A stretch of 64,000 nucleotides of DNA from Cryptomeria japonica (GCF_030272615.1 NC_081414.1:767138153-767202152); one strand, 5' to 3'. Numbered from the stretch's first letter, positions 1-11,161 are shown. The notes: generated by a model not told the origin, from the sequence alone. Made by a program: numbers and translations.

Positions 1-1799
1 ACACACACATGTTAAACATAGACATTAATTTCTTTATGCTATAGTATCATAGGAAAAACTGTGTACGCGATATTTTCTCCTTAGAACTGCATTGTACATG
101 CTACTTATTCAAAAAAAACCTCGTATGTGGTTCTTATTCAAAAGAAACCCCGTACGCACTCTTGTCTATTTAGGCTTGTGAATAGGCTTGGATGACAATG
201 TTGTGGTTTGGAAGTTTGATTTCCCTCCATTACCCTCCTTTTTGACGTGTTTTTCTTTATGAACTTGGTTTCTCGACTTTCTCATCATCAGGTTTACACT
301 TCATCAAGTGGGTATTTCTAAAATTGCCACCATATTTTCACCCATCTTCTGAGATTTCTAACCATATTTTAAAAAAAATAAAATTGAACAACAATAACAT
401 ATTATTACTGAATTTCTTTTACCAGTGTCTCCATAGTTCTCAAAGACATATGTGTACCATTTTTTTAATAACTTTTGATCTACTTATCCAAATTTTAAAA
501 AGTTTATATATTATTGTAGTGCACTTGATTCTTTACAATTTTTTTATTTATCTTTTGCATTTTCGATTGTTTTGGTTCAAGTTATGCTTCACGCACAAAC
601 AGGTACCTGATTTTTAGGATGTGCTCGATTGGAAAAATCATAAAAAAAAAATACTCAACAAAAAATTACACAAATTCTAATTCTCACTCTTACATATCTT
701 TCTGCCAAAGGATTTGTCAAAATACTAAATCTAACTATGAACTTTTTGATGCACACTTCAAACATTATGTTATGTTTTTTAGAAAAAATCAGGATCTATT
801 TTTCGTGCACAAAGGATTTGAGCCCCTTAATCTTATCCAATTTTTTTTAAAAATAATAGTTTGGAAACTAGATTCAGAGTACTACAATCTTTGTTTTTTG
901 AGTATCTTCATATCTTGAGTGGATGTCTCTCAACTTTCTCCTCCAAGTCCAAGTTTACCTGATTTCAAAAAAAAGTGTTCACTTATACCCCCCTTTTTGC
1001 ACACCATCTTGGTGTACTTACCCAAAGTAGTCATAACTAGTGTAGTATTTTGTAGCTTGATAGATAATTTCACAAGCTTTCCATAACACTTCAAAAAATT
1101 TGTCAATCAGACTCCCAAATCGAAAATTATTGACCTCTGAATGTTGGTCTCCTAATATGGGAAATATAAAAATGTGTTGGACACATAAATGAGTTGTAAA
1201 AGGGAATTACATGTGTTGGTGTGTGTTTTGACACATCATCTGGAACCTTAGATTGAAGATAAGTTAGACCCCACTTTTTGGGCACGGTTTAGCTTGTGGT
1301 TTTGTAATAGCGTTTGATGGTTTCATGTATTGTACCTCCTATATATCAGGTATGTGAGATGGTGGTTGTGTGTAAGAGTTTTATTGCCATTGAATCTTTA
1401 GTTGGTGATAGTCCTATGAGAATCTTGCTTTGCAAGTATATTGTATTTTGTTGTTGAATTTTGAATAATATATAAGACAGCTTTTGGAGTGTGGGTTTTT
1501 CTCCCAAATTTTTTTTTTTAAGTAAATCATTTTGTTGTGGTATGCATGGTATTTATGTTTATTTTAGTTAAGTTTATGTAACTATTGTAAGGATCTGAAT
1601 TTTTTTTGCATAACCCTCCTCTCAATGTTAGTATAGTAAGTTGTTCTGCTAACATTTGGAATTGCTTACTTTTTACATGGTATTTTATTTTAGATTGGCA
1701 TTGTGTGACTTGTTAAGAATCAAACTTGGTCATCCCTTAACTTTGGTGTGTGCCTTGCTAAATAAGAATTTTGATATATTTTTGTTGCAAGATCATGTC
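1..1799 (+). repeat. A module, copy 1
   Basis: Repeat module also present at 9,226-10,391 (direct) and at 38,850-39,999 and 43,455-45,213 (inverted). It opens with a block of related phrases around CGTACGC and GTATGTGGTTCTT, then a T-rich stretch (about 364-985) missing from the 9.2 kb copy. It ends with a roughly 0.75 kb core (about 1,000-1,740) that is shared with the B modules. The core has LTR-like traits: it includes a TGTTGG start-like motif, a GTGGGTTTTTCTCCC motif and a CTTGTTAACA-like end. No coding potential beyond short AT-rich ORFs. Confidence 0.75.
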
Positions 1800-3262
1800 T
1801 AGATATGAAGAATTTAAAATTTTCATTTTTAAAGTTTCATTTGAAAGTTTCAAAGTCAATTTTGAAGGCCTTATACGCATTTTTGGGGTTTGAAAGTACT
1901 CATAACCACTGTAGCATTTTTTAGCTTGATGAGAATCTCATAATATTTCCAACTCTTTGAACAATTTGTCAATCAAACTCCGAAATAAAAAATTATTGGC
2001 CTCCGAATATAGGTCTCCTAAAATGGGAAATATAAAAATGTGTTGGACGTGTAATAAATGAGTTGTAAAAGGGAGTTACATGTGTTGGTGTGTGTTTTAA
2101 CACATCATACATGGAATCGTGGATTGAACATAAGTGACACCACTCTTTGGGTGGTTAAGCTCATGGTTTTGTAATATCATTTGATGGTTTCATGTTACCT
2201 CCTATACATTAGGTACATGAGATGGACGTTGTGTGCAAGAGTCTTATTGCTATTGAATCTTTAGTTGGCGATTGTCCTATGAGAAGATTGCTTTGCAAGT
2301 ATATTGTATTTTGTTGTTAAATTTTGAATAATGTATAAGGTGACTTTTGGAGTGTGGTTTTTTCTCCCAAAAGATTATCTTCAAATAAATCATTTTGTTG
2401 TGGTATGCATAGTATTTATGTTTATTTTTGTTAAGTTTATGTAACTGTAGTAAGGATCTGAAATTTTTTTGCATAACCCTCCCCTCAATGTTAGTATAGG
2501 AAGTTGTTCCACTAACATTTGGAATTGCTTACTTTTTACACGGTATTTTATTTTAGATTGGCATTGTGTGACTTGTTAACAATCAAATGTTGTTGGTGCA
2601 TCTTCATCATTTGTTTGATTATTCATCGTAATCTCTTCTTCAATTGCATTATGTTCATTTGGTAAATTTAATTGAGATGTTGAGGATGATGAACTTTCTT
2701 GTCTCATTTCTCTTATGTCACGTAATTTCTTCATAATTTGCCTTTATCTTTCCTTTTCAGCCTCTCGTTGTTCCACCGCTCCTCGCTTGTTCTTTCCCAT
2801 CATTAATATCGGTTGTCCTAAATAGAACCATTTTACATATATATGTAAACAAAAGTCCTTAAGCAATCAAATAACCATAAAATTGAGCATTATCATTATT
2901 TTCTTAAATCAAAACTATTAAACAATCACAATAACATTGACCAAACTAATAAGAACAACAATTCAATCATTTGAAATCATGTAAAACAAAAATTTCACTT
3001 ACTTCCACATATAAAACTATCATAGAAGTGCAATAATGGTTGTAGTGGGGACTTCAACGAACTCAAAAACTTCTTTTGAGGCCATTGAGGTTGTTGCGAA
3101 ACTAAAACTATGTACAAGAACCACGTACGCAGTATATTCAGTAACCTAGTGCATGCTTTTAGTCCCTAAAAATGCTCAAAATTCCAACATCCATATTCCC
3201 AATATCCCATACGTGCTTTTAACTTATCAAAACCCCGTACGCATTACTTCTAGTAAAGAAAA
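1800..3262 (+). repeat. B module, copy 1
   Basis: Module repeated inverted at 41,985-43,454 and 59,831-61,330. It carries a second diverged copy of the 0.75 kb core found in A modules (about 1,900-2,590), then a conserved 75-codon exon on the minus strand, then a segment with CGTACGC-type phrases that runs into the GA tract. The order core, exon, phrases, GA tract is the same in all three copies. Confidence 0.75.
2576..2800 (-). pseudogene. Conserved 75-codon exon of unknown protein, one stop
   Basis: Reads MGKNKRGAVEQREAEKER at the start, then one in-frame TAA at codon 19, and continues through a basic then acidic, serine-rich stretch to NDEDAPTTFDC and a stop. Two other copies (42,407-42,631 and 60,286-60,510, both plus strand) are exactly 225 bp with no indels. 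A splice acceptor-like TATTTAG lies just before the ATG, and a GTAAGT donor lies about 200 bp upstream in the other copies, so this looks like the last exon of a spliced gene captured in the repeat. The basic coiled-coil-like N terminus could be part of a transposase or a regulatory protein. I do not recognise the family. The stop marks this copy as broken. Confidence 0.55.
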
Positions 3263-3632
3263 TGTGAAGGAAAAGGGAGGGAGGGAGGGAGGGAGATGGA
3301 GGGAGAGGGAGAGAGAGGGGTAGGAGAGAGGATGGAGAGGGAGAGGGAGGGAGAGGGAGAGAAAGGGAGAGAGGGAGAGAGAGGGGGAGGGAGAGGGATT
3401 GAGAGAAAGAGAGGGAGAGAGAAAGAGGGAGAGGGAGAGAGAGGAACAGAGAGGGCAGGAGAGAGGATGGAGAGGGAGAGGGAGGGAGAGGGAGGGAAAG
3501 GGGGAGAGAGGGAGAGAAAGAGGGAGAGAGAGAGAGAGACAGGGGGGAGAGGGAGAGAGAGGGAGAGAGAGGGAGAGGGAGAGGGAGAGGGGGAGAGAGA
3601 GAGAGGGAGGGAGATAGAGAGAGAGGGAGATA
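3263..3632 (+). repeat. GA-rich microsatellite tract
   Basis: Pure purine run of GAGA, GGGA and GGGAGA units. It has eaten into the 5' part of the BTB-like fragment that follows: the fragment resumes at its GATAAGAT codons. The same junction recurs at 47,385-47,451 in the right flank. Long frames in this tract are low-complexity artefacts. Confidence 0.95.
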
Positions 3633-3970
3633 AGATATTATGTTCCAAGTGGTATATAACGAGATGGGTAAACATAATATAGTGATGAAAGAGGTGGGAG
3701 GAGAAAGTATAGTGTTTCAAGTTGTGGGTTTCATGGAGAACAAAAGAGTAGAAGTGATAGTGGAGGAGGTAGAAGGAGAAATCTTGAAAGTGTTTCTGAA
3801 TTGTCTCTACACAAGAAATGTGGGTGATAATGAAATTTTTGCCAATTATAAACAACTTGCGAGGCTTGCAGCCAATTTTTAGATAAAGAAGTTGTTTACC
3901 AAGTTGAATTTGTGTATGGATGGGGTATGGAGGAAGGGAGAGAGGGGGAGTGTGCTGGTTTGTTATTTTG
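3633..3970 (+). pseudogene. BTB/POZ-like gene fragment, left copy 1 (5' truncated)
   Basis: Starts inside module 1 (MFQVVYNEMGK), so the RSDVF opening is lost to the GA tract. Modules 2 and 3 are present, then KVFLNCLYTRNVGDNEIFANYK and ARLAANF, which resemble the end of a BTB domain (LYT, then a helix ending in LA..F). An in-frame TAG follows AANF where the copy near 41,440 has Gln. After the stop the frame continues as IKKLFTKLNL and CMDGVWRKGERGS. The unit is flanked by short palindromic spacer repeats as in the other copies. BTB proteins act as dimers or Cullin-3 adaptors; nothing shows that this fragment is expressed. Confidence 0.6.
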
Positions 3971-4124
3971 TAAACAGTATTGGTACTATTTTTTATATTG
4001 CAATAATGGTTCATCTTACCACCTTAGGACACCATATGACCCTTAGGACATCATATGCTCCTAAATGATCATGTGGTTTGCTAAGGGGTCACATGATGTC
4101 ATTAGGTGTTATGTGGGGTCCTAA

Positions 4125-4157
<33 letters not shown>

Positions 4158-4208
4158 CAGATTAAGGACATTCCATTGTCTTTTATTTTATAATATATTG
4201 GTAGGTGA
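3971..4208 (+). repeat. Inter-BTB spacer with palindromic phrases and GA run
   Basis: Contains alternating phrases such as CCTTAGGACATCATATG and GGTCATGTGG, then a (GA)n run near 4,129-4,154. It closes with a stretch ending in TAATATATTGGTAG, a plausible splice acceptor before the next BTB exon. The same spacer type separates all BTB units in the window. Confidence 0.75.
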
Positions 4209-4630
4209 ACAGGTCAGATGTTTTTCAAGCCATGTTTGAAGGGGATTTGATGGTTCAAAAGAAAGGAGTGATTGTGATAAATGAGGTGGGAGATAAGATT
4301 ATTATTTTCCGATCATATATAATGAGATGGGTAAACAAAATATAGTGATGAAAGAGGTGGGAGGAGAAAGTATTGTGTTTCAGGTTGCAGGTTTCATGGA
4401 GAACGGAAGAGTAGAAGTGATAGTGGAGGAGGTAGGAGGAGAAAGATTGAAAGTGTTTCTGAATTTTCTCTACACAAGAAAAGTGGGTGATAATGAAGTT
4501 TTTGCAAATTATAAACAACTTGCAAGGCTTGCAGCCAATTTTTAGAATAAGAAGTTGTTTCCCAAGTTGAATTTGTGTATGGATGGGGTATGGAGGAAGG
4601 GAGAGAGGGGGAGCATGTTGGTTTGTTATT
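4209..4630 (+). pseudogene. BTB/POZ-like gene fragment, left copy 2 (long type, frameshifted)
   Basis: Opens with NRSDVFQAMFEGDLMVQKKG, which fits the BTB pattern R-S-x-V-F-x-A-M-F. Three modules of 24-25 residues follow, each with the pattern M..K..(V/I)..EVG(G/D)E..xxF, then KVFLNFLYTRKVGDNEVFANYK and ARLAANF. A small deletion around 4,310-4,320 shifts the frame between modules 1 and 2, and TAG follows AANF as in copy 1. The long C-terminal part, lost in the short-type copies, is present here. Confidence 0.6.
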
Positions 4631-4844
4631 ATTGTAAGCAATATTGGTATTGCTTTTTATATTGTAATAATGCTTCATCTTGCCACCTTAGGACACCATA
4701 TGACCCCCTAGGACATCATATACTCCTAAAGGGTCATGTGGTGTGATAAGGGGTCACATGATGTCATTAGGTGTTATGAGAGAGAGAGAGAGAGCTTAGA
4801 TTAAGGACATTCCATTGTCTTTTACTTTATAATATATTGGCAGG
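4631..4844 (+). repeat. Inter-BTB spacer
   Basis: Second copy of the BTB spacer: CATATG-containing phrases, a (GA)n run near 4,779-4,796, then AGATTAAGGACATTCCATTG and an acceptor-like ATATTGGCAG before the next unit. Confidence 0.75.
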
Positions 4845-5182
4845 TAACAGGTCAGATGTTTTTTGGACCATGTTTGAAGGGGATTTGATGGTTCAAAAGA
4901 AAGGAGTGATTCTGATAAAGGAGGTCGGAGATAATATTATTATGTTCCAAGTGGTATATAACGAGATGGGTAAACAAAATATAGTGATGAAGGAGGTGGG
5001 AGGAGAAAGTATTGTGTTTCAGGTTGCAGGTTTCATGGAGAATAGAAGAGTAGAAGTGATAGTGGTGGAGGTAGGAGGAGAAAGCTTGAAAGTGTTTCTT
5101 AATTTTATCTACATAAGAAAAATGGGTGATAAGAGAGAGAGAGAGAGAGGGATGGGGTATGGAGGAAGGGAGAGAGGGGGAG
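4845..5182 (+). pseudogene. BTB/POZ-like gene fragment, left copy 3 (short type, open frame)
   Basis: An uninterrupted frame runs from 4,837: GNRSDVFWTMFEGDLM, three 24-25-residue modules (cores LIKEVGDN, VMKEVGGES and VVEVGGES), then KVFLNFIYIRKMGDK. Here a (GA)n run replaces the long-type tail and reads as RERERG. The exon starts right after an ATATTGGCAG acceptor-like site. The unit is cut at 5,182 by the LTR insertion. Conservation of the frame through the extra modules in several copies suggests they arose in a coding gene before the array decayed. Confidence 0.6.
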
Positions 5183-6735
5183 TGGTGCAGGAGCACCTAG
5201 TTTTGAGTCCAATTTCTACATTATGGTGTGTTTGTTCATAGTTTGGTTTGGATTGGTGAATAAGACTATTCTCTTAGGTCTCTTTATGTTTTTTTAGTTC
5301 TTTGGTAAGTTCAATGTCCTTAGGGCAATGTATTTTCTCAATTTTGGCTTGTAAGCCCTTGTAAGCCTCAAATGGCAAAACCTTGCATTTTGATGAAAAA
5401 TGCCTTGAATAGCCTTGTTTGGCATTGGGAAATGTCAATGTAGTGGTTTTTAGTCATCTTAGATGGTTTTGAGAATAAAATTAAGCATGTAAGGCAAAAA
5501 TGCACTTTTTGGCAAAAATTGTCAAAGTTGCTTAACAACTTTTTGCAACGTTGAGCAAATTTTTGCATTTTTGTGCAAAGGGTTGGTTAAGGAGCCAATG
5601 GAGAGTTATTTAGGCCAAAAATGGCATATAAATCTTTGAGAATCAATTTAATGAGGTTTTTCAATGCTTGGAATAGATTGGAATACATTTTGAGACCAAT
5701 TTTGAAGTTTCACTTTGCATTTTGTCAAGAATTAGAGCAGCAGTCCATACTTAATGGATTGAGTGCATTGTTTCACCTTTCTTATTGTTTTGCACATGTT
5801 ATTGTAGTGCTCGGGAAGAAATTTATTAGTTTATTTGTAGGTTTGAATTGAGTTTCTCATTTTGTAAGCTCTCGGCCTAAGTAAGGGTTTGAGAGGCCCA
5901 GACATGGTTCCAGCTTGAAGTCCTTTGAGTTCTTCTCAATAACCCTTGGGACTTGAGACATGGAGCCTTTGTACAGTGTACATAAATTTTATTTTCCTTT
6001 GGAGGTCATTGAAAGGCCAATGAGCATCATTTTCTAGGCGAGCTCAATCATAGCCCAGTTAGAAAATGAATGAGATTATGGAAGTGTTTGTAGGAATGAG
6101 TAGGGTTGGAGTTGCAGAGTGTTTAGGATGATTAAGTGATGTGTGGAAGAGTATATGTGTGAATTTGGAGGCATGGTAGATCAAGGAAGATACCTAAACC
6201 TTGGAAAAAGACCAAAACAAGCCTAAAATCACCTAAAACAAGCATTTCTTGGGTTTCGTACCTGTACGGTTAGAATGAGATTCCTAAATTTAGAATTTGG
6301 AAAGTACTTCCAAAAGGGTATCCTGATCAACAAATAGTTTGTGTGGGTCTTTGGAGAAGTTGGGAGAAAATCCACAAAAATCGGTTAGGTAGGGCTACTA
6401 GGCCTAGAAAGTAGGAAAAGGAAGGAGTGATGGGGAAAAGAATGAAACCCTCATTCAAAAACAATTGATTGACTTTGGAAAACATCACAAACACCTGTTA
6501 CAACCTTTGTAAGTACTTTTTAGGAGTTTTACAGTGTAAGGTTGGATTTATAACCCCGGTGAATCTCAACCATGCTTAAGCAATCAGTGAGCACATCTGG
6601 ATTGGGAGCACTCCTAGGGAGCTTAGGTGTCCAGATTGATTAGAAGACAATATTTAAAAAGCATGACGCCCAATAGGACAACATCCGACTGCCCTTAAAC
6701 AAGATATTAGCTCTCTTTGAGTAACCTCCCCATCA
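5183..6735 (+). mobile_element. LTR of unidentified retrotransposon, copy 1
   Basis: 1,553 bp starting TGGTGCAGGAGCACC and ending CCTCCCCATCA, so it has TG...CA ends. The left flank ends GGGAG (5,178-5,182) and the DNA just after the outer end of copy 2 is also GGGAG (8,484-8,488), a 5-bp target duplication. The uninterrupted target is visible in the right arm near 40,813, where GGGGGAGCATGATATT is continuous. No coding frame is seen. Confidence 0.8.
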
Positions 6736-6924
6736 GGGAACATGATATTTTGTTATTCTTGTAAGCAGTATTGGTACTGCTTTTTATATTATAATAATGG
6801 TTCATCTTTCCACATTAAAACACCATAATTCCATCTTGATACCTAAGGTATACTTACCTAAGCATGGAGTTCCATTTTCTTTGTTGCCTCAAGGAGTCAC
6901 TTGACTTCTTTTCTTTGGGGGAGT
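6736..6924 (+). other. Host flank copy plus element 3' tail with polypurine tract
   Basis: The first ~105 bp (GGGAACATGATATTTTG and onward) duplicate the host flank that also follows copy 2 at 8,484-8,590. The last ~80 bp (from about 6,845) do not match the host and end in TTTGGGGGAGTA directly before copy 2. That is a polypurine tract of the kind that primes plus-strand synthesis at a 3' LTR. This segment therefore joins host DNA to the tail of an element. Confidence 0.65.
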
Positions 6925-8483
6925 ATGGTGCAAGAACACCTAGTTTTGAGTCCAGTTTCTACATTTTGGTGTGTTTTTTCATAGTTTTGTTTGGAGTGGT
7001 GAATAAGAGTCTTATCTTAGGTCTCTTTATGTTTTTTTAGTGCTTTGGTAAGTTGAATTTCCTTAGGGCAATGCATTTTCTCAATTTTGGCTTGTACGCC
7101 TAAAATGACAAAACCTTGCATTTTGATGGAAAAATGCCTTGAATAGCCTTTTTTGGCATTGGGAAATGTCAATGTAGTAGTTTTTAGTCATCTTAGATGG
7201 TTTGGAGGAGAAAATTAAGCATGTAAGGCAAAAATGCACTTTTTGGCAAAAATTGTCAAAGTTGCTTGACAACTTTTTGCAACGTTGAGCAACTTTTTGC
7301 ATTTTAGTGCAAAGGGTTGGTTAAGGAGCCAATGGAGAGTTAGTTAGGCCAAAAATGGCATATAAAGCTTGGAGAATCAATTTAATGAGGCTTTTCAATG
7401 CCTGGAATAGATTGGAATACATTTTGAGACCAATTTTGAAGTTTCACTTTGCATTTTGTCAAGAATTAGAGAAGCAATCTGTACTTAATGGATTGATTGC
7501 ATTGTTGTAACTTGCTTATTGTTTTGAAAATGTTCTAGTAGTGCTCCAAAATCAATTTGATTAATTTATTTGCAGGTTTGATTGAGTTTCTCATTTTGTA
7601 AGCTCTCGGCCTGAGTAAGGGTTTGAGAGGCCCAGACATGGTTCCAGCTTGAAGTCCTTTGAGTTCTTCTCAATAACCCTTGGGAATCGATACATGGAAC
7701 CTTTGCACAGTGTATATAAGTTTTATTTTCCTTTGGAGGTCATTGAAAGGCCAATGAGCATCATTTTCCAAGCGAGCTCAGTCATAGCCTGGTTAGGAAA
7801 TGAATGAGATTATGCAAGTGTTTGCAGGAATGAGAAGGGTTAGAGTTGCAGAGTGTTTGGGATGATTAAGTGATGTGTGGCAGAACATATGTGTGAATTT
7901 GGAGGCGTGGTAGATCAAGGAAGATACCTAAACCTTGGAAAAAGACCAAAACAAGCCTAAAATCACCTAAAACAAGCATTTCTTGGGTTCCGTACCTATA
8001 CGGTCAGACTGAGATTCCTAAATTCAGAAGTTAGAAATTACTTCCAAAAGGGTATCCTGATCAACAAATAGTTTGTGTGGGTCTTTGGAGAAGTTAGGAG
8101 AAAATCCACAAAAATTGGTTAACTAGGGCTAATTAGGGCTCTAGGGCTACTAGGCCTAGAAAGTAGGAAAAGGAAGGAGTGATGGGGAAAAGAATGAAAT
8201 CCTCACTCAAAACCAATTGATTGAATTTAGAAAACATCACAAACACCTACTACAACCTCTGCAAGCACTTGTTAGGAGTTTTACAGTGTAAGGTTGGATT
8301 TAACCCGGTGAATCTCAACCATGCTTGAGAAATCAGTGAGCACATCTGGATTGGGAGCACTCCTAGGGAGATTAGGTGTCCAAATTGATTAGAAGACAAT
8401 ATGAAAAAAGCATAATCCCACTAGGACAACATCTGACTACCCTTAAACAAGGTATTATCTCTCTTTGAGTAACCTCCCCATCA
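6925..8483 (+). mobile_element. LTR of the same retrotransposon, copy 2
   Basis: 1,559 bp, TGGTGCAAGAACACC to CCCCATCA, closely similar to copy 1 over its full length. A polypurine tract precedes it, so it behaves as a 3' LTR. No internal coding region remains between the copies. The arrangement suggests unequal recombination between a solo LTR and a complete element, or a tandem duplication. Confidence 0.8.
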
Positions 8484-9225
8484 GGGAGCATGATATTTTG
8501 TTATTCTTGTAAGCAGTATTGGTACTATTTTTTATATTATAATAATGGTTCATCTTGCCACATTACAACACCGTAATGCCATCTTGACCCCTTAGGACAT
8601 CATATGCTCCTAAAGGGCCATGTGGTTTTAATGTGGGGTCCTAAGGGGGATGGAGAGAGAGAGAGAGACAATGGGAAAGGGAGGGAGGGAGATGTGGGGA
8701 GAGGAAGAGAGATGTGGGGAGAGGAAGAGATGTCACATGATATCGTTAAGGGTCACGTGGGGTCCTAATTGAGCCACGCATGTGTTACAACACCATATGA
8801 CCTCTTAAGATACCATAATGACCCCTTCAGATATCATACATGGTCCGAAGGGGTCATATGGCATCATTGGGGGTCATGTAGGGTCATAATGGGGCCGCAC
8901 GTGTGTTTGAACATCATATGAGCCCTTGGGACATCATATGGTCTGAAGGGATCATATGTGTGCTAAGGGGCCTTATATTAAATGTCATTAGGTGTTATGT
9001 GGGGTCTTGAGAGAGAGAGAGAGAGGCAGGAATACAATGTACAATAAGATATTAAAAGACAATATATATCAATATACATGTACATGTAAATATACATATA
9101 CATATAATACACATAAAATATCAAAAGATAATACACATACATACTACATATGTGCATGTTCATATATATATATATATATATATACAATATCTACATATAT
9201 ACATATTATACATATACATATATGT
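8484..9225 (+). repeat. Array of degenerate CATATG palindromic phrases with GA and TA microsatellites
   Basis: Repeated variants of CCTTAGGACATCATATG and GGTCATATGGTGTC occur in both orientations across the stretch, together with a GA-rich tract (8,650-8,740), a GA run near 9,009-9,026 and a (TA)n run (9,161-9,184). No gene is seen. Counterparts are at 40,000-40,795 and 45,214-45,879. Confidence 0.7.
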
Positions 9226-10391
9226 ATGCATACACACACATTTTAAACATACACGTTACTTTCTTTATGTTATAGTATCACAGGAAAAACTGTGTACGCG
9301 GTATTTTCTCCTTAGAACCACGTTGTACAGGCTACTTATTCACAAAAAAACCTCGTATGTGGTTCTTATTCAAAAGAAACCCCATACGCACTCTTGTTTG
9401 TTTAGGCTTGTGAATAGGCTTGGATGACAAATTTGTGGTTTGGAAGTTTGATTTCCCTCAATTTCTCTCCTTTTTGACGTGTTTTATTTTATAAACTTGG
9501 TTTCTTGACTTTCTCATCATTAGGTTTACACTTCATCAAGTGGGTATTTCTAAAATTGCCACCATATTTTCACCCATCTTCTGAGATTTCTAACCATATA
9601 TATATATATTACACACCAACACTTATACCCCCCTTTTTGCACACCATCTTGGTGCACTTACCCAAAGTAGTCATAACCAGTGTAGTATTTTGTAGCTTGA
9701 TAGATAATTTCACAAGCTTTCCATAACGCTTCAAACAATTTGTCAATCAGACTTTCCCAAATAAAAAATTATTGGCCTCCGAATGTAGGTCTCCTAAAAT
9801 GGGAAATATAAAAATGTGTTGGACACATAAATGAGTTGTAAAAGGGAGTTGCATGTGTTGATGTGTGTTTTGACACATCATATGGAACCTTGGATTGAAG
9901 ATAAGTTAGACGCCACTTTTTGGGCACGGTTTAGGTCATGGTTTTTTAATAGCATTTGATGGTTTCATGTATTGTACCTCCTATATATCGGGTACGTGAG
10001 ATGGTGGTTGTGTGTAAGAGTTTTATTGCTATTGAATCTTTAGTTGGTGATAGTCCTATGAGAAGCTTTCTTTGCAAGTATATTGTATTTTGTTGTTGAA
10101 TTTTGAAAAATATATAACGCAGCTTTTAGAGTGTGGGTTTTTCTCCCAAATTATTTTCTTCAAGTAAATCATTTTGTTGTGGTATGCATGGTATTTATGC
10201 TACTATTGTAAGGATCTGAATTGTTTTTGCATAACCCTCGTCTCAATGTTAGTATAGGAAGTTGTTCCGCTAACATTTGGAATTGCTTACTTTTTACATG
10301 GTATTTTATTTTAGATTGGCATTGTGTGACTTGTTAACAATCAAACTTGGTCATCCCTTAACTTTGGGGTGTGCCTTTCTAACTCACATTT
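9226..10391 (+). repeat. A module, copy 2
   Basis: Direct repeat of 1-1,799 without its T-rich insert (364-985): at 9,597 the sequence passes through an AT run straight to CACTTATACCCCCC. It contains the shared 0.75 kb core (about 9,650-10,350). After the phrase GGTCATCCCTTAACTTTGG it diverges from copy 1 into the Pol III gene flank. Confidence 0.75.
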
Positions 10392-11011
10392 CTTTGAATA
10401 ATGTACCATTATCTTGTAGAACAAATAAGATCTAATGAAAACTTATTCTTGAAAGAAATATTGTAAGATGATTATAAATAATAAATGAAAAGGTATAAAA
10501 ATGTGTCATCCTTTGTGAATGAGCCATGCCAAGTTTTTTTGTGTCATACCAATTTTAAGGAATTCATTTGAAGAGATTAATATTGTTTTACTACATTGTA
10601 TGTGTAGCATTTAAAGATATATGCATAAGGTATGCGAGTGAAAAGTGATTTGCAATGTAGGTCATGCTAGTCTATCCTTTCATCACCTCATGAGTAAAGA
10701 GGATGTGAGAGAAAAGCAAATTGTAATGCAGGCCATGCCAGCCTTAAACCACACACAATAAGCAACATATTAAGCCTAGAGAATGTCAATCAACTCTGAG
10801 TGTTTAAAACTTTTAAACGTAGAAATCAAACCCTAGTGTGTGTGATTTAAGCTGTCCAATCCTTTCATGTCCTTACGAGTAAAGAGAGTAAATGCTACAG
10901 GCTGGCTGCGCTAGTATTTAAATATATAACCTCAACTCCTACTCTATTCTAAGCAGAACGAATAAACACATGTAAAGAAAAAAATTCTAATAGCCCGAAT
11001 TTACAAATAAT
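10392..11011 (+). other. Flank of the Pol III gene cluster
   Basis: Low-copy AT-rich DNA, also found inverted at 38,224-38,849. It contains short direct echoes (AAAGGAT and GTAAAGAGG phrases near 10,670 and 10,870). No gene is seen. Confidence 0.5.
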
Positions 11012-11084
11012 GGGGATGTAGCTCACATGGTAGAGTGCTTGCTTTGCATGCGAGAGGTACGGGGTTCGATACCCAGCATCTCCA
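11012..11084 (+). tRNA. tRNA-Ala (UGC)
   Basis: A 73-nt cloverleaf: acceptor GGGGATG pairs with CATCTCC, the D-arm is GCTC...GAGT, the anticodon loop TTTGCAT gives anticodon TGC, and the T-arm is GGGG-TTCGATA-CCCAG with one mismatched pair. The discriminator is A and CCA is not encoded, as expected in a nucleus. A T-rich Pol III terminator follows at once. Internal A and B boxes are recognisable. The counterpart in the right arm is 38,151-38,223. Confidence 0.9.
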
Positions 11085-11161
11085 TTTTTAATTTTTTCCT
11101 CTTTCGTTTCGTATTAACATACATGTGGGGAATTCAGCTCCCGGATTCCTTTTCACTTGCA

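Noticed and set aside
324-918. Two plus-strand ORFs of about 100 codons in the A module
   Set aside because: AT-rich, Phe/Ile/Asn-biased, and not held in frame in the copy at 44,317-44,850.
3250-4014. Long frames of Ser/Pro/Leu or Arg/Glu/Gly repeats on both strands
   Set aside because: They are translations of the GA/CT microsatellite, open on both strands by low complexity. Only the BTB-like part at 3,633-3,970 is kept.
8978-9427. Tyr/Ile-rich ORFs (and 39,823-40,241)
   Set aside because: Translations of TA and ATAC microsatellites.
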